A stretch of DNA of 64,000 bases. Origin: Phycomyces blakesleeanus NRRL 1555(-). Taxonomy: Eukaryota > Mucoromycota > Mucoromycetes > Mucorales > Phycomycetaceae. The notes under the pieces are model-generated. The model had not been told where the DNA came from. It made no database searches and worked only from the letters and a program-made list of their open reading frames with translations. Position 1 is the first letter of the stretch. Every line of letters starts with the position of its first letter. The position numbers and the translations under genes were made by a program. The stretch lies in NCBI RefSeq assembly GCF_001638985.1, contig NW_017265139.1, positions 1,302,001 to 1,366,000 on the forward strand, written 5' to 3'. Below, one piece after another: positions 22,963-34,806 of this stretch.

Positions 22963-25817
22963 TCATAAAACACAGGGGTTAATGATCTGTTTACGCTTGC
23001 GGTTAGAATATCTTACATTTCCGACAATAACACTCGGTAAATCAAATATATCACGCTTGATAGTAAAGCAAAAAGTGCAAGGAACCAATCTCTTTGTAGG
23101 ACTGATGAGTATACAAGAGCTGTACACAGCAGAATCAGTGTTATCAAACGCATGGAGAGCGTATTTTTCCCAATATTCGACTGCAGAGGCATCACTCATT
23201 AACTATACAACGGATTGTTAGCAATTCGATAAATATATATATATAACTTACTTCGTAAATATAGGTCTTTTTGTTCAAGAGGGCGTCCCGGGACCACTGA
23301 GTGAGGAGAGAGAATTCCTTGCCAACTAATGCGATCTCACCCGTTCGTCTCCACACAACAGTGGGTGTGCCGGAATAACTAATTAATTTTTCATACTCCT
23401 ACAGAACAACAGCAACGATGAATTAAGAGAAGAAGAAGAAAAAAAAAGGGGGAATAGTTAAAAGTAATGCTTACAAGAAGTGTACGTTGGAGACATTTTT
23501 CGGTAAATATAAGATCGTCTTCAGTCAGGTTCATCATTGAGGCAAGTACAGAGGGGCGAAAGAGCGCCAGCGCCCGGCTAATTCGCATCAAGTCTTCTCT
23601 ACTCATTCTATATATACATAATACATGATTTTTAGGAAGATGCCCATGTGGGTTTGTGTTTCCCAAAGGAAAAAAAAAGTAAATAAAATAACACTTACTT
23701 TTGGCGGACATATGTTATCAGATAATGATAACCTTCTGCGTAACTAAATGGTTTGGTAGCACTGGCATAGGCCATTTCTGGAGTGATTATTTGATTACGA
23801 CGCTTCACCGCAGCACCAGCTGTAACTGGGCTGGCAATCTTGGCCACGACTGCCCCATCGCCATAGGGAAGCATGGAAGATATACCAGAAGAGGATATGT
23901 GAGACGAGTTCAAAACAGCAGATGGAATGGAACCAATAGAACGAGGAGGAAACAAAATATCGTCCATAATTGATTGATTTCCACTTGTGAACGAACTTGG
24001 TGTGGTAGGAAGAGAAGGTGTCTGAAGTGGGGGACGGGTATCTGGAAGAGTAAAATCAGGGCTGCCATGTTGTTGGTGTTGGTGATTATGTTGATGATGA
24101 TGATGTTGATGATGAAGTTGCTGCTGCTGCTGTGGCTGTTGATGCTGGTGTTTATGCTGATGTGATTGAGTATGATGATTTTGGCTTTGACTTTGGCTTT
24201 GGCTTTGGCTTTGGTTCTGGTTCTGATGATTGTTTTGATGTTGATGTTGATGTTGATTTTGATTTTGATTTTGATTTTGGTTGTGGTTCTGGTGTTGGTT
24301 TTGGTTTTGGTTTTGATTCTGCTGCTGCTGCTGTTGCTGTTGCTGTTGATTTTGATTTTGATTTTGGTTCTGATTCTGATTCTGATTCTGATTCTGATTC
24401 TGATTTTGTTGGTTATGTAACTGTTGTTGGTGTAATGGTTGCAAGTGCTGACGGTTTTCTGTTACAGTATTTGGCCATCCTCCGGTATTAACGGTAGATG
24501 TTATTGAAGGGGTCGTGGTAGACGTGGTAGTAGTGGCGGGTGCCACGGGGTTCGGTTGGGTTGCACGTACGTTTGTTACGATCGGGTGTACTGGTGGCTG
24601 TGTTAGTTGAAGGTCCATCGGTGACCCCAACATACTTGACAATATTGAATACTCGAGATTTGTAGCAGAGGATCCAAAACCGTAATTATAATTATCCATA
24701 TTCATCAACTGGCTACTATTGATCATCTCGTTCGCATCTGTAGGTTTTAAAAGAATTAAAGGAAAGAAAGGATTATAAATGACATTGGCATAATTTAAAT
24801 ATAAATAAAATAAAAACAGGAATCAGCAAATATTCTATACCGTTTGTCATGAATGCTTGAGTATCCAATATTGCAGCATTTGTTAGTGTATCCGAGGCTG
24901 AGGTTGTGTTGAAGGATTCCATGGTGGCTGGTGGGAATAAATTGGCCCGATTCTTCAGGTCTATTGTATATAATTTTTTTTTATAGAAAAATGAAAAGTT
25001 AAATACGTACGTAGACACATACAGCTGTTACAGCTGTTACTTCTGTTATAGCCACTACTATTACAGGCTCTTTCCAAAAGGATTGACCATCTTAATGCAG
25101 CTCCCAAACTTTCAATTCATCAAGCGTATTCCAAAGAAGAAAGAGGAAAACGAAGAGGATTATAAAGGGTGTTTTTCCAGGGAAATGTAATCAATTGTCA
25201 CTTTAATTGTTTATTAAGCTTGAATCATACATTTATCACTGTATGGCTTTAAGGGTGTTCTTTACGTCTTTCATTTCGGATTTTTAAATGGTCAATCCTT
25301 TTTTCAGGAACCTGTATTGTTATGTTCTACCACTGCCACTACCACTACCACTACCACTTCCACTTCCACTAATAGTAATAATACTACTAATATAGCTACT
25401 ATATGTATATATCTTTACCTTCAGCATCTTGTAGATATTTTGCTTTTTTGCGTGCTCCGTCTGCACAAGTTGATGCCAAATCTCTCTTTATGCAACGCTG
25501 GCATGGTCGAGCTATTGATATATATATACACAGAGCAAAATTGAGTTTACAGTAATAGACTTGAGGATTTAAAACTTACAGTCATCACATGTGAGATGAG
25601 CCTTTATGGTTTGATTGATTGAATGATTGGTTTTGTTGACAAGAATGTGTTGATTAGCTTATTTGATCTATAATTCCATTGTAATATTGTTTACTTTTTG
25701 ACAATGGATGCAGGCTCTGGTAGCCTTCTTTTTACGTTGTGGGATGTGTTGAGAAGGCATTGAGTTTATGGCCGAGTGAGGTGTCTCGGGAGTTGTGGAA
25801 GCAGATAATGTAGTCAT
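22963..25817 (-). CDS. ERT1: Ert1/AcuK-type Zn2Cys6 transcription factor with PAS domain
   Basis: Eight exons: complement(join(22963..23202,23252..23398,23475..23607,23699..24737,24841..24960,25419..25511,25580..25601,25695..25817)), 638 aa. The zinc cluster is complete only after splicing: Cys 36, 39, 46, 52, 55 and 64 ([19 protein letters not shown] then QRC...C), with the spacing typical of Ert1/AcuK/AcuM. The third Cys sits on a 22-nt microexon (25580-25601). The long middle exon encodes a Gln/Asn/His/Ser-rich region of over 100 residues. The C-terminal PAS-like domain has [36 protein letters not shown] and [18 protein letters not shown], strongly like Ert1. Ascomycete homologues activate gluconeogenesis and ethanol/acetate use. 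The upstream region has an ATGAGTCAT site between two CCAAT boxes, but it is 3' of the next gene as well. Confidence 0.9.
24080..24432. repeat. Low-complexity tract coding for Gln/Asn/His/Ser repeats in ERT1
   Basis: Minus-strand hexamer-like repeats giving [12 protein letters not shown] and polyQ runs in the middle of the ERT1 protein. Intrinsically disordered, prion-like composition. Confidence 0.9.
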
Positions 25818-26224
25818 GTGGATTGGGCAACAATAAAAAAGAGGCTGTGCATTCCCAAATGGTAACAATAAACAGGAAGAGAAGGGGAAAGAAAAAAAAA
25901 TTATAATAGGATATTACAATATATTATATTTTTTTTTCTTCTTCTTTCTTAGCTTCAATTCTATCAATTATCGATTTTCACCTCTTTACCCCAGCCAATG
26001 ATGATGAGTCATTAACCAATATAAATATAAATATATATATATGTATATATATAAATAAAAATAAAAATAAAAATAAAAATAAAAATAAAAATATAATTAT
26101 ATTACTTTGTCTCGTTCTCTCTCTCTCTCTCTCTCTGTGTGTGTATTTATATATATATATATATATATATAGGTCGCTTTTTTTTATTTATTATTATTTT
26201 TTTACACTGCAGACGGGTAAATGT
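25818..26224. other. Intergenic, upstream of ERT1
   Basis: 407 bp between the ERT1 start and the end of the ADF-H/PH gene. Contains CCAAT boxes, an AP-1/Gcn4-like palindrome, an (AAATA)n repeat (26056-26096), a CT repeat (26111-26133) and (TA)n (26146-26171). Confidence 0.6.
26004..26012. promoter_or_regulatory. AP-1/Gcn4-like palindrome ATGAGTCAT
   Basis: A perfect nine-base bZIP palindrome about 190 bp upstream of the ERT1 ATG, flanked within 10 bp on each side by CCAAT elements (near 25995 and 26016). This arrangement suggests a bZIP plus HAP/NF-Y input to ERT1; function is inferred. Confidence 0.45.
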
Positions 26225-26730
26225 TTAAGCTAAACCACTATTATTTCTACTAGTTTTGATCAACGCCGCCATTATTTTAACTGCGAATTCATTATTGTCT
26301 GCATACACCTGGAGAACTTGGTTGTCAGCACAGACCTCAAATGAATAGGGCATCAGTCGTTCCTCAAAGTCTGTAGTACATTGTGTTATCCTATCCAGGT
26401 CAAACACGGAGCAAGGTGTCTAAAAGGAATTGTAAGAATATCGAAGTATCTATATAGTATGACATACCGTTCCCTGCCATTCTGGAAACAATAAGAACCT
26501 CTTGTTCGTAATTTCAAAGTATCGTCTTCTCCACAGCTATTAAAGATTAATAAGCCTCTACATACTAATGGCCGTGAGTTCAATGTTCTTACCCTGCTAT
26601 CTTCTGTGAGTACCGTCAATTCTCCAGAGAAAGCAACCTTTTTATATACATATACATATACATATACATATATTGATATTGATATTGGTAAGTATATGAT
26701 GATTAGGAATTATTGTTGAAATAAAATGAA

Positions 26731-26761
<31 letters not shown>

Positions 26762-28095
26762 CATATACATAGGAGACTCAATTTAGGTACTTCTTTTTGG
26801 GAAACTTGGGAAAGAACTAGAGCAACCCGAAACCCACCTTTTCTATTTCGCTCTCCTCTTGTTTGACTGGCTCTTCAACCTCTGGCGTGGGTTCTATTTC
26901 GATTGGCTCTGGCTCTGGCTGAGGTTTCGTTTTCTCTTTTTGTTGTATTTGATGAGTCTTTGGCTTTGGAGCCATGCGGCTGTTACTCAAAGGTTTTGTC
27001 TGGACTTTTGAGGATACTTGTTTAAGATCTTTTCGGCCCATTATACCAACTTCCTTCTTTGGGTTAAGAAGTGATGCAGAGAAATGGCTATTTCCCACGG
27101 CTCGCTTTGACAGTGGCCGTTTTTGGAAATCCTGAAGATTATTGAAAGAATGAGACTTTACGGTGGCATTGAGGTGTGGAGATAGTGGTGGTGTACGTGG
27201 AAGTGAGACCGAGGAGATGGACGAGGATGGGGACATTAGTTCAGAGGGACTGTTGCGCTTAATATACAGTCTAAGTTTTGGCTCTGATAGTTCATTTGTC
27301 TGATTGATTGTCAGTAAAAGCCCCTTTGCCTATACAATAAACTATCAGTTTTATGTTGATTCTTAATAAATGAATTAATTAATTAATTAATTATTTTACT
27401 GCAGGAATCTGGGATAGTGTGTGGCCGTGGACAGCAGCTTGGGCTACAAAGATAAATAAGAATACAGTCCAACTGGGTGAATAAAATAAAGAATAAATAA
27501 CCTTACCTTTTTGCGTGTCACTAAAAGCACAAGTGTATGTTTTGTATTAAGACAGGCATGTACAATGACTTGAACTATAATATATCTTTATATCTTACCT
27601 GACATGTCTAGGAACATAAACGAGTGTAATCAAATGACGCTCGTATAATAACATGGCAAACTGAATTTCATTTACTGCAATCTTCTCTTTAAGCACACTA
27701 AGGATAATAAATTAACCCTCTGTCAAGGAAATTATCATTCAGCCAAAGATATTATTACTTTAATCCTCCTGTTCCATGTTCGAAAGGATATACAGAGATC
27801 GTCTGTCCTGTTGCCTTGCGATAGCGAAACAACACCCTGCAACAATAGTAGTTATGTATTAAAGCGTAGTATTGGTATTGGTATTGGTATTAGTATTTTA
27901 AAATCAAGGAATCAAAACTGGTGGCAAATCTTCTTTTCTTTTCCTTTTTTTTTTAAAAAAAAAAAGGGTCAAGGGATTTAAGGAAATAAACCTATATCTT
28001 CTTTACCAATTCATATGAAATCCAAGGAGGATATTCTTTGACGATTCGAGCCATTTTTGCTCACCCAAAGAGCTCAACGTGAGGAAGTTATGCAT
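26225..28095 (-). CDS. ADF-homology domain plus PH domain protein
   Basis: Nine exons: complement(join(26225..26419,26468..26536,26593..26637,26838..27329,27400..27443,27507..27520,27599..27697,27759..27836,28007..28095)), 374 aa. The start at 28095 is chosen because only this frame splices into exon 2 to give NWVLFRYRKATGQTISV. The N-terminus (residues 1-130) looks like an ADF-H/coactosin fold: WVLFRY, a GTGGLNVLKEKI block, and a beta strand LITLVYVPRHV, followed by an amphipathic helix. A Pro/Ser/Lys-rich linker (exon 26838-27329) leads to a C-terminal PH-like domain: FSGELTVLTEDS, LWRRRYFEITNKRFLLFP, and the terminal helix NEFAVKIMAALIK. One exon is only 14 nt (27507-27520). I do not recognise a named protein with this order. 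It could link cortical actin to membranes (inference). Confidence 0.6.
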
Positions 28096-28365
28096 AGTTT
28101 GGTTTGAAATTGAGAAAGAGCGAAAGGAAAAAGAGACGCCAGAAAGGGGGAGCATTGAAGACTCTTTGTTAAATACCTTTGTTTAGTCTATCCGATGAAG
28201 ATTCAAAAGAAAGAAGAAAAAAAAAAGGAAACAAAAACAACAAAAACAACAACAACAACAACAAAAAATATGCCGCACAAGCAATGCAAATCCCTGCCTT
28301 GCATCACTGGGTTCGATCCAGTAAGAAACCAACTTGCAAGCACTACTTGTACACACGAATATATA

Positions 28366-28396
<31 letters not shown>

Positions 28397-28566
28397 GTAT
28401 CCATCTTTATGATATTTATAGATATCTGAATATCTGAATATATTTATACTTAAATATTCGTAACAACGCATGTCCCTTTTAAGGGGAAAACAGAGGGACA
28501 GGAGTACATCTTTAAGCAAAAACAGTATAGAATGACAAGAGAGAAAGAACTGGAATATATTGCATA
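28096..28566. other. Intergenic with (GTGTAT)n and (ACA)n repeats
   Basis: Between the ADF-H/PH start and the INTS2-like stop. ACAACA repeats (28228-28265) and GTGTAT repeats (28366-28398). A tRNA-like T-arm sequence (28305-28321) has no matching acceptor stem and is not a tRNA. Confidence 0.5.
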
Positions 28567-30859
28567 CTAAGCATGTGCAATAGCTGAAAATGCAGTGTTG
28601 TAGATATGGCCACAAAGCTTTTGCATCTCAAACAACCCCAGCTTGGCTATATAGTAAATAAACGGCCAATAAAGGGTGTGAGTATGATGCTTATAATGAT
28701 TTCTTTTATGGACTTACGGATAGGAACTTGCATTTCCAAGATAGATCGAATCATGTCTTCCACTTGACTGATTTGATCTGTCTTAAAGTACACCATCAAA
28801 AGCATCGGCATCTCAGACACGCCTGACTGAAGCAGCTGAGTTAATACTGCGACAAGGTCTCTCTGTATTATTCCAAGTAATAATTAGATGCTTCTGAAAC
28901 GAGTATGACTTTATCCGTATGTTTTACCTGTCTCTTGAGGATTGCGACTGAGGAAATAAGAATAAGACTGAGGAGAAGCTTGACTAGCCTAGAACCACAA
29001 GAAAACAAATAAGTAAATAAATAACTTTTCATTTAATTATGATTATGATTATGATTATGATTGTGATTGTGATTATAATTTTCTGGTTCGTGCCCCCTTC
29101 TTTGTGGCAAAAAATAAAGAGGTGCATTTCCACAATGTGATGTGATGTTGTGTGGTGTAAGGATATGCAGTGTTCTATCGTACCTTTCCATTTCAGTGAC
29201 TCGCAGTAGATAAAAGCACATATCTACCTCGGCCTCACTCAACTGAAGTCCAAAAAATCCAACCAATCCGGCAACCACTCGGATTGCCATTGCCAGTTCA
29301 ACCTGATTTACCTGCACATCTCCCTTGATAATCCTATTTAGCCACCAAGAACAAATTTATTATTATTACAATCATTTATCAGAATTACCGAACAACTTTG
29401 AATCTTGGCGAACACCCGGCTTTTGATGGTTGCAAAATGATGTCTGCTGTTTACTGACTGCGCGATAAACCACGAGGGCATCCGAGACAAGATGCTATTG
29501 AAGAAATCAACCTGTACGCACGCACAAACGCACAAACGCACAAACAGACATTTAATATAAAACAAAACTAATACAAATAATTCATCGTATTCTCACTTCA
29601 TCTTCACAGTATACAGTAAGGCGTGTAACAAGATCCGGTAAAAGTTGCATTTCAACCAATTTGAATCGTACTGTGGCAGCATATCTCGGCTTCTCTTCTA
29701 CCATGGTGTAAATCATCTCACTACATAAAATAATATATAAAATATAATAGAAAGCCATATTAAGTTTACCGGATTTTCTTTTCAAGTATCCTACTTGACG
29801 TGTACATTGGCGTCTATATTGCCAATTTTCTTATTCTCTTATTCAGGGGTAGAAAAAGAAAATCTATTTTATTTTTTGCTTCTTTACCTTAGTTGTATGG
29901 AGTAGCGTGTACTAAGACAGTGGGCGCTTTGTAATAGATGATCGATGGCCTTTTGGTCGAAAAAAGCAATATATATATATAAAGAATAAGTTGGATGCAT
30001 CTTTCTTCGCCCTGCAGTTACTATAGTTTATAATATTTCTTTTGGGGGGAAGGGGTCTATCCTTAATATCTCCTTACTTCTGTAAAATTAAGAGGGTCGT
30101 TTCTGGCAATACAGCGTACAAGTTCACAGCGTGTAGACAAATGAACAAAGCCTTCAAGGACATGCTTTCAATGGACAAAAGTTATGGTATAAATGTTATG
30201 TAAGAAACAAAACAAAACAAAAAGATATGCACAACCACACAATAAACCACACAAACATGCGCGCGCGTATATATATATAATTATATAGAGTTTATAATTT
30301 ATTATTCCCTCTTCTTTTTTTGCACACACACATACACATACACATACTACATCTATCTCTCTTACTTGGATATTTCCTAATCTCTCATTCACATCTTGTG
30401 CTTCGAGATCATCAAATAGATCAAGAGCAGCTACCACCATTCCAGATTCATCACGTAGAAAATTTTGATTGGACAATAAATGACTAGACGCTACCACAGA
30501 TTTGCTCGCTCGTTCAGGTTGTTGACGATTAGCGTAGGCAAGGTATTGAATGCAACTAAATTCCAATAGTAATCTAATATATCACAAAAAAGAAAAGTTT
30601 ATTTCTCCAGTCTTTTTTTTTTTAAAAAAAAAAGACATTTTGGATTATGTTTACTCACTGGAATTTACGTGGATCACTGAGTGTTCCAGATATGGATCTG
30701 TATTGGGTCTTGAGATTTATGACGGTAATTGTGGCATAATGTGTGAATAAGAATAAGAACTCAATGGAAATCTACCTGTGAAGCGTTATGTCCAATCTTT
30801 TGAACCGAGTTTTTATATTGAAAATAATAGCTTTTGAGCTCTTCAATTTCGTCTTCCAT
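28567..30859 (-). CDS. Short helical protein resembling the N-terminal half of Integrator subunit 2
   Basis: Eleven exons: complement(join(28567..28646,28718..28862,28928..28988,29184..29323,29389..29511,29597..29720,29888..29949,30078..30164,30366..30573,30659..30708,30776..30859)), 387 aa, all-helical, no TM segment. The best resemblance I can recall is animal INTS2 in ordered blocks: RFKLVEMQLLPDLVTRLTV; a helix pair RVVAGLVGFFGLQLSEAEVD; SEMPMLLMVYFKTDQISQVE; and an end, FEMQKLCGHIYNTAFSAIAHA, like the INTS2 segment before VTAHA. Human INTS2 is about 1200 aa, so this gene stops where its N-terminal region would end. No continuation is visible downstream. INTS2 is part of the Integrator complex, which terminates and processes Pol II transcripts such as snRNAs. 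The match is from memory and moderate; another HEAT-like helical protein is possible. Confidence 0.45.
29036..29078. repeat. (ATTATG)n hexamer repeat in an intron
   Basis: About five to six copies of ATTATG/ATTGTG within the intron 28989-29183 of the INTS2-like gene. Confidence 0.85.
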
Positions 30860-31297
30860 TGTCTGTTAAAAAAAAGTTCTATAAATGTAGGCTTGAACTT
30901 ATTCACTAGCGACAAATGTGTGCATTGTGTGTGTGGGTGGATGTATTAATAGGCTTTAATACCGTCCTAACCTGTATGCGATTATAAGCAGTCACGCCTC
31001 TTTTAGGATTGACATTTGATCAAGCTCTTCAAAGAAAATAGGCTATTTTCGTTTTCTTTCCTTATCCAATCCAGGAACCGACAAGTGATGTGAGTACAAA
31101 GCTTTCGTGCGTGACGTCTTATTTCCCCACAAACTCACTCACAAACTCACATATAAAAACGACGCGTTGGGTCCTGTTCACTTTTTTTTTTCTTTTTTTT
31201 TTGTATTATATATTTTCTCCTTTTCTGCTTCTTCTTATTTTATATCACTTTATCTTGTATTAACATACATACATCCAAGAAAGATATTCTCAATCAA
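30860..31297. promoter_or_regulatory. Divergent promoter, INTS2-like / monoacylglycerol lipase
   Basis: 438 bp between divergent start codons. Holds a CRE-type TGACGTC at 31112-31118, a CCAAT box near 31066 and T-rich runs close to the lipase ATG. Position supports a shared promoter. Confidence 0.5.
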
Positions 31298-32541
31298 ATG
31301 GCCGAAACAGAGCAAGTTCAAGTGGTTGATGAATGGAGTACGACCAAAGACAATTATCCTATCTTCACAAAGACCTGGAAGCCTGCCGGGAAACCAGTGG
31401 CACAAATCTTGTAAGTGCTGAGTAATATTATTTAGAGCCAAAATTAAATATTCCTTTTATTTTTGTTTTGTTTTGGGGGAGGTGTTCTATAGGATGATTC
31501 ATGGTTTTGGTGAACATATCGCTCGTTATGATGAAATGTTTACATTCTACGCTGAGAATGGCATTGAAAGCTTTGGGTTTGATCAAAGAGGCTGGGGAGA
31601 AACGGCTGCAAAGTCAAAGGAGTATGGAAATAACAATGGGTAAGCAACTATGCAGACTAGTAAATTAAATACTTTCAATGGTTAGAATTTTATCGAGTTT
31701 ACGGAAAATTAAACGGCAATATTTCTGATAAATATAGCTATATGACCGCCCTGGGTGATATCAATGCAAAAATTCACAAACTCAAACGTCCTGGAGTTCC
31801 TCTCTTTTTGATGGGCCACAGTATGGTAATTCAAGAGAAATAAGAAAAAGAAGTAGCTCATTATTGACATTTCTTCAAGGGTGGAGGTCTGGTGCTCAAC
31901 CTGTTGGTCAAACGAGATATCTTTGATGGCGTGGACTTATTGCAGGGCGTAATTTCTTCTGCCCCGCTCGTCACATTGACTACCCCCGTCCATCCCATCA
32001 AGTACATACCTCTCTCAATGCTGTCCAAGGTGTTTCCTAGCTTTGTTATCAGAGCTGGCCTAGACCCCAATGGCATTAGTCAAGACAAGGAGCAGGTCAA
32101 GAAATATATTGAAGATCCTCTTATCCATGACTATGCCACACTTGACACATGTAAGATATTGATAAGGTTTATCCAAGAATGTGTCATTTATTTACTGTAT
32201 TTGAAGTACGTGGATTTCTAGAGGCTGGTGAATCCCTTTTGGTTGAAGGAAATAAGATTGATGTTCCCATCTTATTCTCTCACGGAACAGCCGATCCTGT
32301 TAATGATTATGCTTCAACCAAAAAAGTATATGAGCTTGCTTCTTCAAAAGACAAGGAGATGAAGAGCTGGGAAGGCCTTTACCATGAATGTAAGTCATAT
32401 GGTACATGTAGTACATACATACACAAAGAGCTAATATAGTGTGTTTCTGTTGATACAGTGCATAATGAGCTGGTACTCGAGCGCAAAAATGTGATTGAAT
32501 ATTACCTCCATTGGATTAAAGCAAGAATCCCCACCCAATAA
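31298..32541 (+). CDS. Monoacylglycerol lipase (alpha/beta hydrolase)
   Basis: Model join(31298..31410,31493..31639,31738..31825,31880..32150,32207..32389,32459..32541), 294 aa, the usual length for fungal Yju3/animal MGL. It hydrolyses monoacylglycerols to glycerol and fatty acid, often at lipid droplets. The Hydrolase_4 fold is clear: oxyanion-loop MIHGFGEHIARYD, DQRGWGET, nucleophile elbow GHSMGGG with Ser115, catalytic Asp236 in HGTADPVND, and catalytic His269 in YHELHNE. The lid region (residues about 135-200) is present. All five junctions fall in frame, two of them restoring family motifs (GHSM|GGG, YHE|LHNE). It shares lipid-droplet biology with the perilipin-like gene at 3.3-4.4 kb, but they are not adjacent. 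Confidence 0.92.
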
Positions 32542-34806
32542 GCTCTAAAATAACAATAACAATAAAAATAAAAAGCAATTGACTTCCAATCTACAAGGTT
32601 TAATCACAAAGCTTGGGGAGCATAGGCCTGTGACGCGATAAACAATGGGAAAGTCTTGTGATTTTGTCCCCCTCCTCCCCAAATAAAAAGCAATATTATA
32701 ATGGTAAAGCTAAAGATTATTTCACTATTAGATGTACTTTTTTGCGTTATGTAATTTAAGTATTCACTCAAAAGACAAGCATCTATAAAACAATAATACT
32801 AATACTAATACTAATACTAATACTAATACTTCTTTACTAAATTGACACTGTCATTATTCAAACCCTTTTTCGACCCAGTAATTTTGGTAGTCTAGTAATC
32901 ACCGACTATCAAACAAGCTTTCCTTATAATCCCTTTAATGTTTGACCTGAACAACTCAATATGTTTTAAAAAATGGTGAGTAATTGGGAAAATTATGTGG
33001 GTATAAAGCCACAATTTTCAATCAAAGTTCGGACTTCATCCACTTTATGGATATAAGCGTTATCCATAGCCAGAAAAGACCTTTTTTTTATGTTGATTAA
33101 GCATACTCATAGCATTACTCGAAAGCTCAAGGAAATTCTCATTACGTGCACTATATCTAGTTTTTACACCGACATCTATCGCTTTACTACCTCTCCACTC
33201 TTATTTCTTATAATAATCAGCCTTATTCTAAAAATCCTTTAGTTTTCATAAATAGCATCAGTTAGAGGCACGGCAATACATCTGTTGAAAGGAATCAATT
33301 TCTTGTACATAACGCTTTGATCGACCAAATTCATTACGAACACATATTTTGAAACCTGTCTCGTCGATAAAAACAAGCCTATTTTCTTAATCCATATTTT
33401 TTTTTCATTTGCTCTACGTTCTAAAATAATTTCTTTGGGCAAAGTGGGATTTCTGTAAGCTACTCTTGTAGTTTCAATGCATTCCATATTTCTGAATGCA
33501 AATGGTGTGTATTGGGCTACACGTTTGGGAAAATTGAAAGGAGAGATGGATTTAATTTTGAAAAATGCTTAATGATTAGTTTTCCTGCTAGAGAATAGCT
33601 TTTGATTTTTCTCTATAAAGTTTCTTCTAATACTGGGCTTTTTTTTTCAACAATAACAATTATCATTCCATTATTTCTTGCTAAAAAAAAAAGTCTCTTC
33701 ACGAATGAAGAAGACAATAAAATCTTGTATATTTTCTGGAATATAGGATCTATATTATTGAACCTTGGAAGTAGAAAGTTTAACAGACAATAGTTTTGAG
33801 CGGTTTTTTGGCCCAAAATATGGATACGGAACAAAAAGGTAAGAATGTGCCACTTGTTTATTCAATGGTACTCTTATTAAACTCAAACTACAGTGGCCAA
33901 AATGTCATTCACAAATTTCCAAGTCATTGAAAGCATATGGTTTAGTAAATGTGGATGAAAAGTGTATTCGTTTGGAGCTCGTATTTTAAAAAACTCTGTT
34001 GGGATTCAAGGTGCGTTTTTCTGGGAGTATAGATCTATTATAAAAGTGTCAAACAAAAATAAAGACGAGTTTAATTGCCCAAGAGAGAATATGGTTGAAT
34101 TTATGTATAATATACTAATAGCTGATTATTTTTCCTACAGAAGATGCTTACTTGGAGCTGTGAAGCTATCCAGATAATGATATAGGCGGCATTTCTATCT
34201 TTTGTCTCTTATAATCCCTCGAGGCTCTTTTTGTCTTTTTCCTTTTTCTTACACTTGGTATGCCATATGATCTATGAATTATATGCACTATATCCTTTAT
34301 TAAAATACAATAATTAGCCGGGGAGCAGCCTTAAAAAGCTTGCTAAAAAAGCTAATATGTTTCTCCATGATATAACCATTCGCTTATGATAATTACAGTG
34401 TCTATTAATTGATAACTATAGTAACTATGTAATATGAGTGGGTAGTAAGCTTCCAAAAAAGAATAATAAGATATCTTAATGCTGATTTTCTTTTAAATAA
34501 TCATAAAATCAATAGTAGTCTATCTTAGGAAAAGAAGCATGGTGATACAGGCACACAAACTCCATGCAAAATACTATAGGAAAAACAGATACAACTTCCA
34601 ACAGAAAAAGTTACACCAGTCATCAAGAACTCGCTTATTATCATTTTTGTTCACTGGTTTATATTCTGATACTCTCAAAAGTATGCTTCTTTCATGGGAT
34701 ATTTAATATTATGTGTCCTGAAAAACACTATTAATAATTATAATGATACAGTATTTAACGTCTATAGAGAAAAAATAGGACGTGAATTTTATTCTTCTAG
34801 CATATG
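32542..34806. other. Gene-poor AT-rich region with transposon debris
   Basis: Holds (TAATAC)n at 32795-32830, a decayed Tc1/IS630 transposase, and broken plus-strand frames around 33880-34177 that I could not assign. No intact gene. Confidence 0.5.
32900..33530 (-). pseudogene. Decayed Tc1/mariner-IS630 DDE transposase
   Basis: Minus-strand peptide fragments in changing frames match a Tc1-type transposase in the right order: AYRNPTLPKEIILERR, then LVFIDETGFKICVRNEFGRS (first catalytic Asp, near 33390-33330), then AMDNAYIHKVDEVRTLIENC (second Asp, near 33078-33020), then HHFLKHIELFRSNIKGIIRK (third acidic residue, HIELF in place of the NPIE motif, near 32975-32915). At least two frameshifts and several stops separate them, so it is inactive. 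I saw no clear terminal inverted repeats around it. Confidence 0.75.

Noticed and set aside
23974..24491. Plus-strand Asp/Phe/Gly- and Leu-rich open frames over ERT1
   Set aside because: Reverse complement of the Gln/Asn repeat in ERT1; no own signals.
28007..28054. Start of the ADF-H/PH gene at ATG 28054
   Set aside because: That frame does not join exon 2 in phase; the frame from ATG 28095 does and gives the conserved WVLF motif.
28305..28321. T-arm-like ACTGG-GTTCGAT-CCAGT suggesting a tRNA
   Set aside because: No matching acceptor stem, A box or anticodon arm upstream within tRNA length; probably chance or a tRNA fragment.
33962..34177. Plus-strand open frame near the Tc1 relic
   Set aside because: Broken on both sides and not matching any transposase motif I know; perhaps debris of another element, but unsupported.
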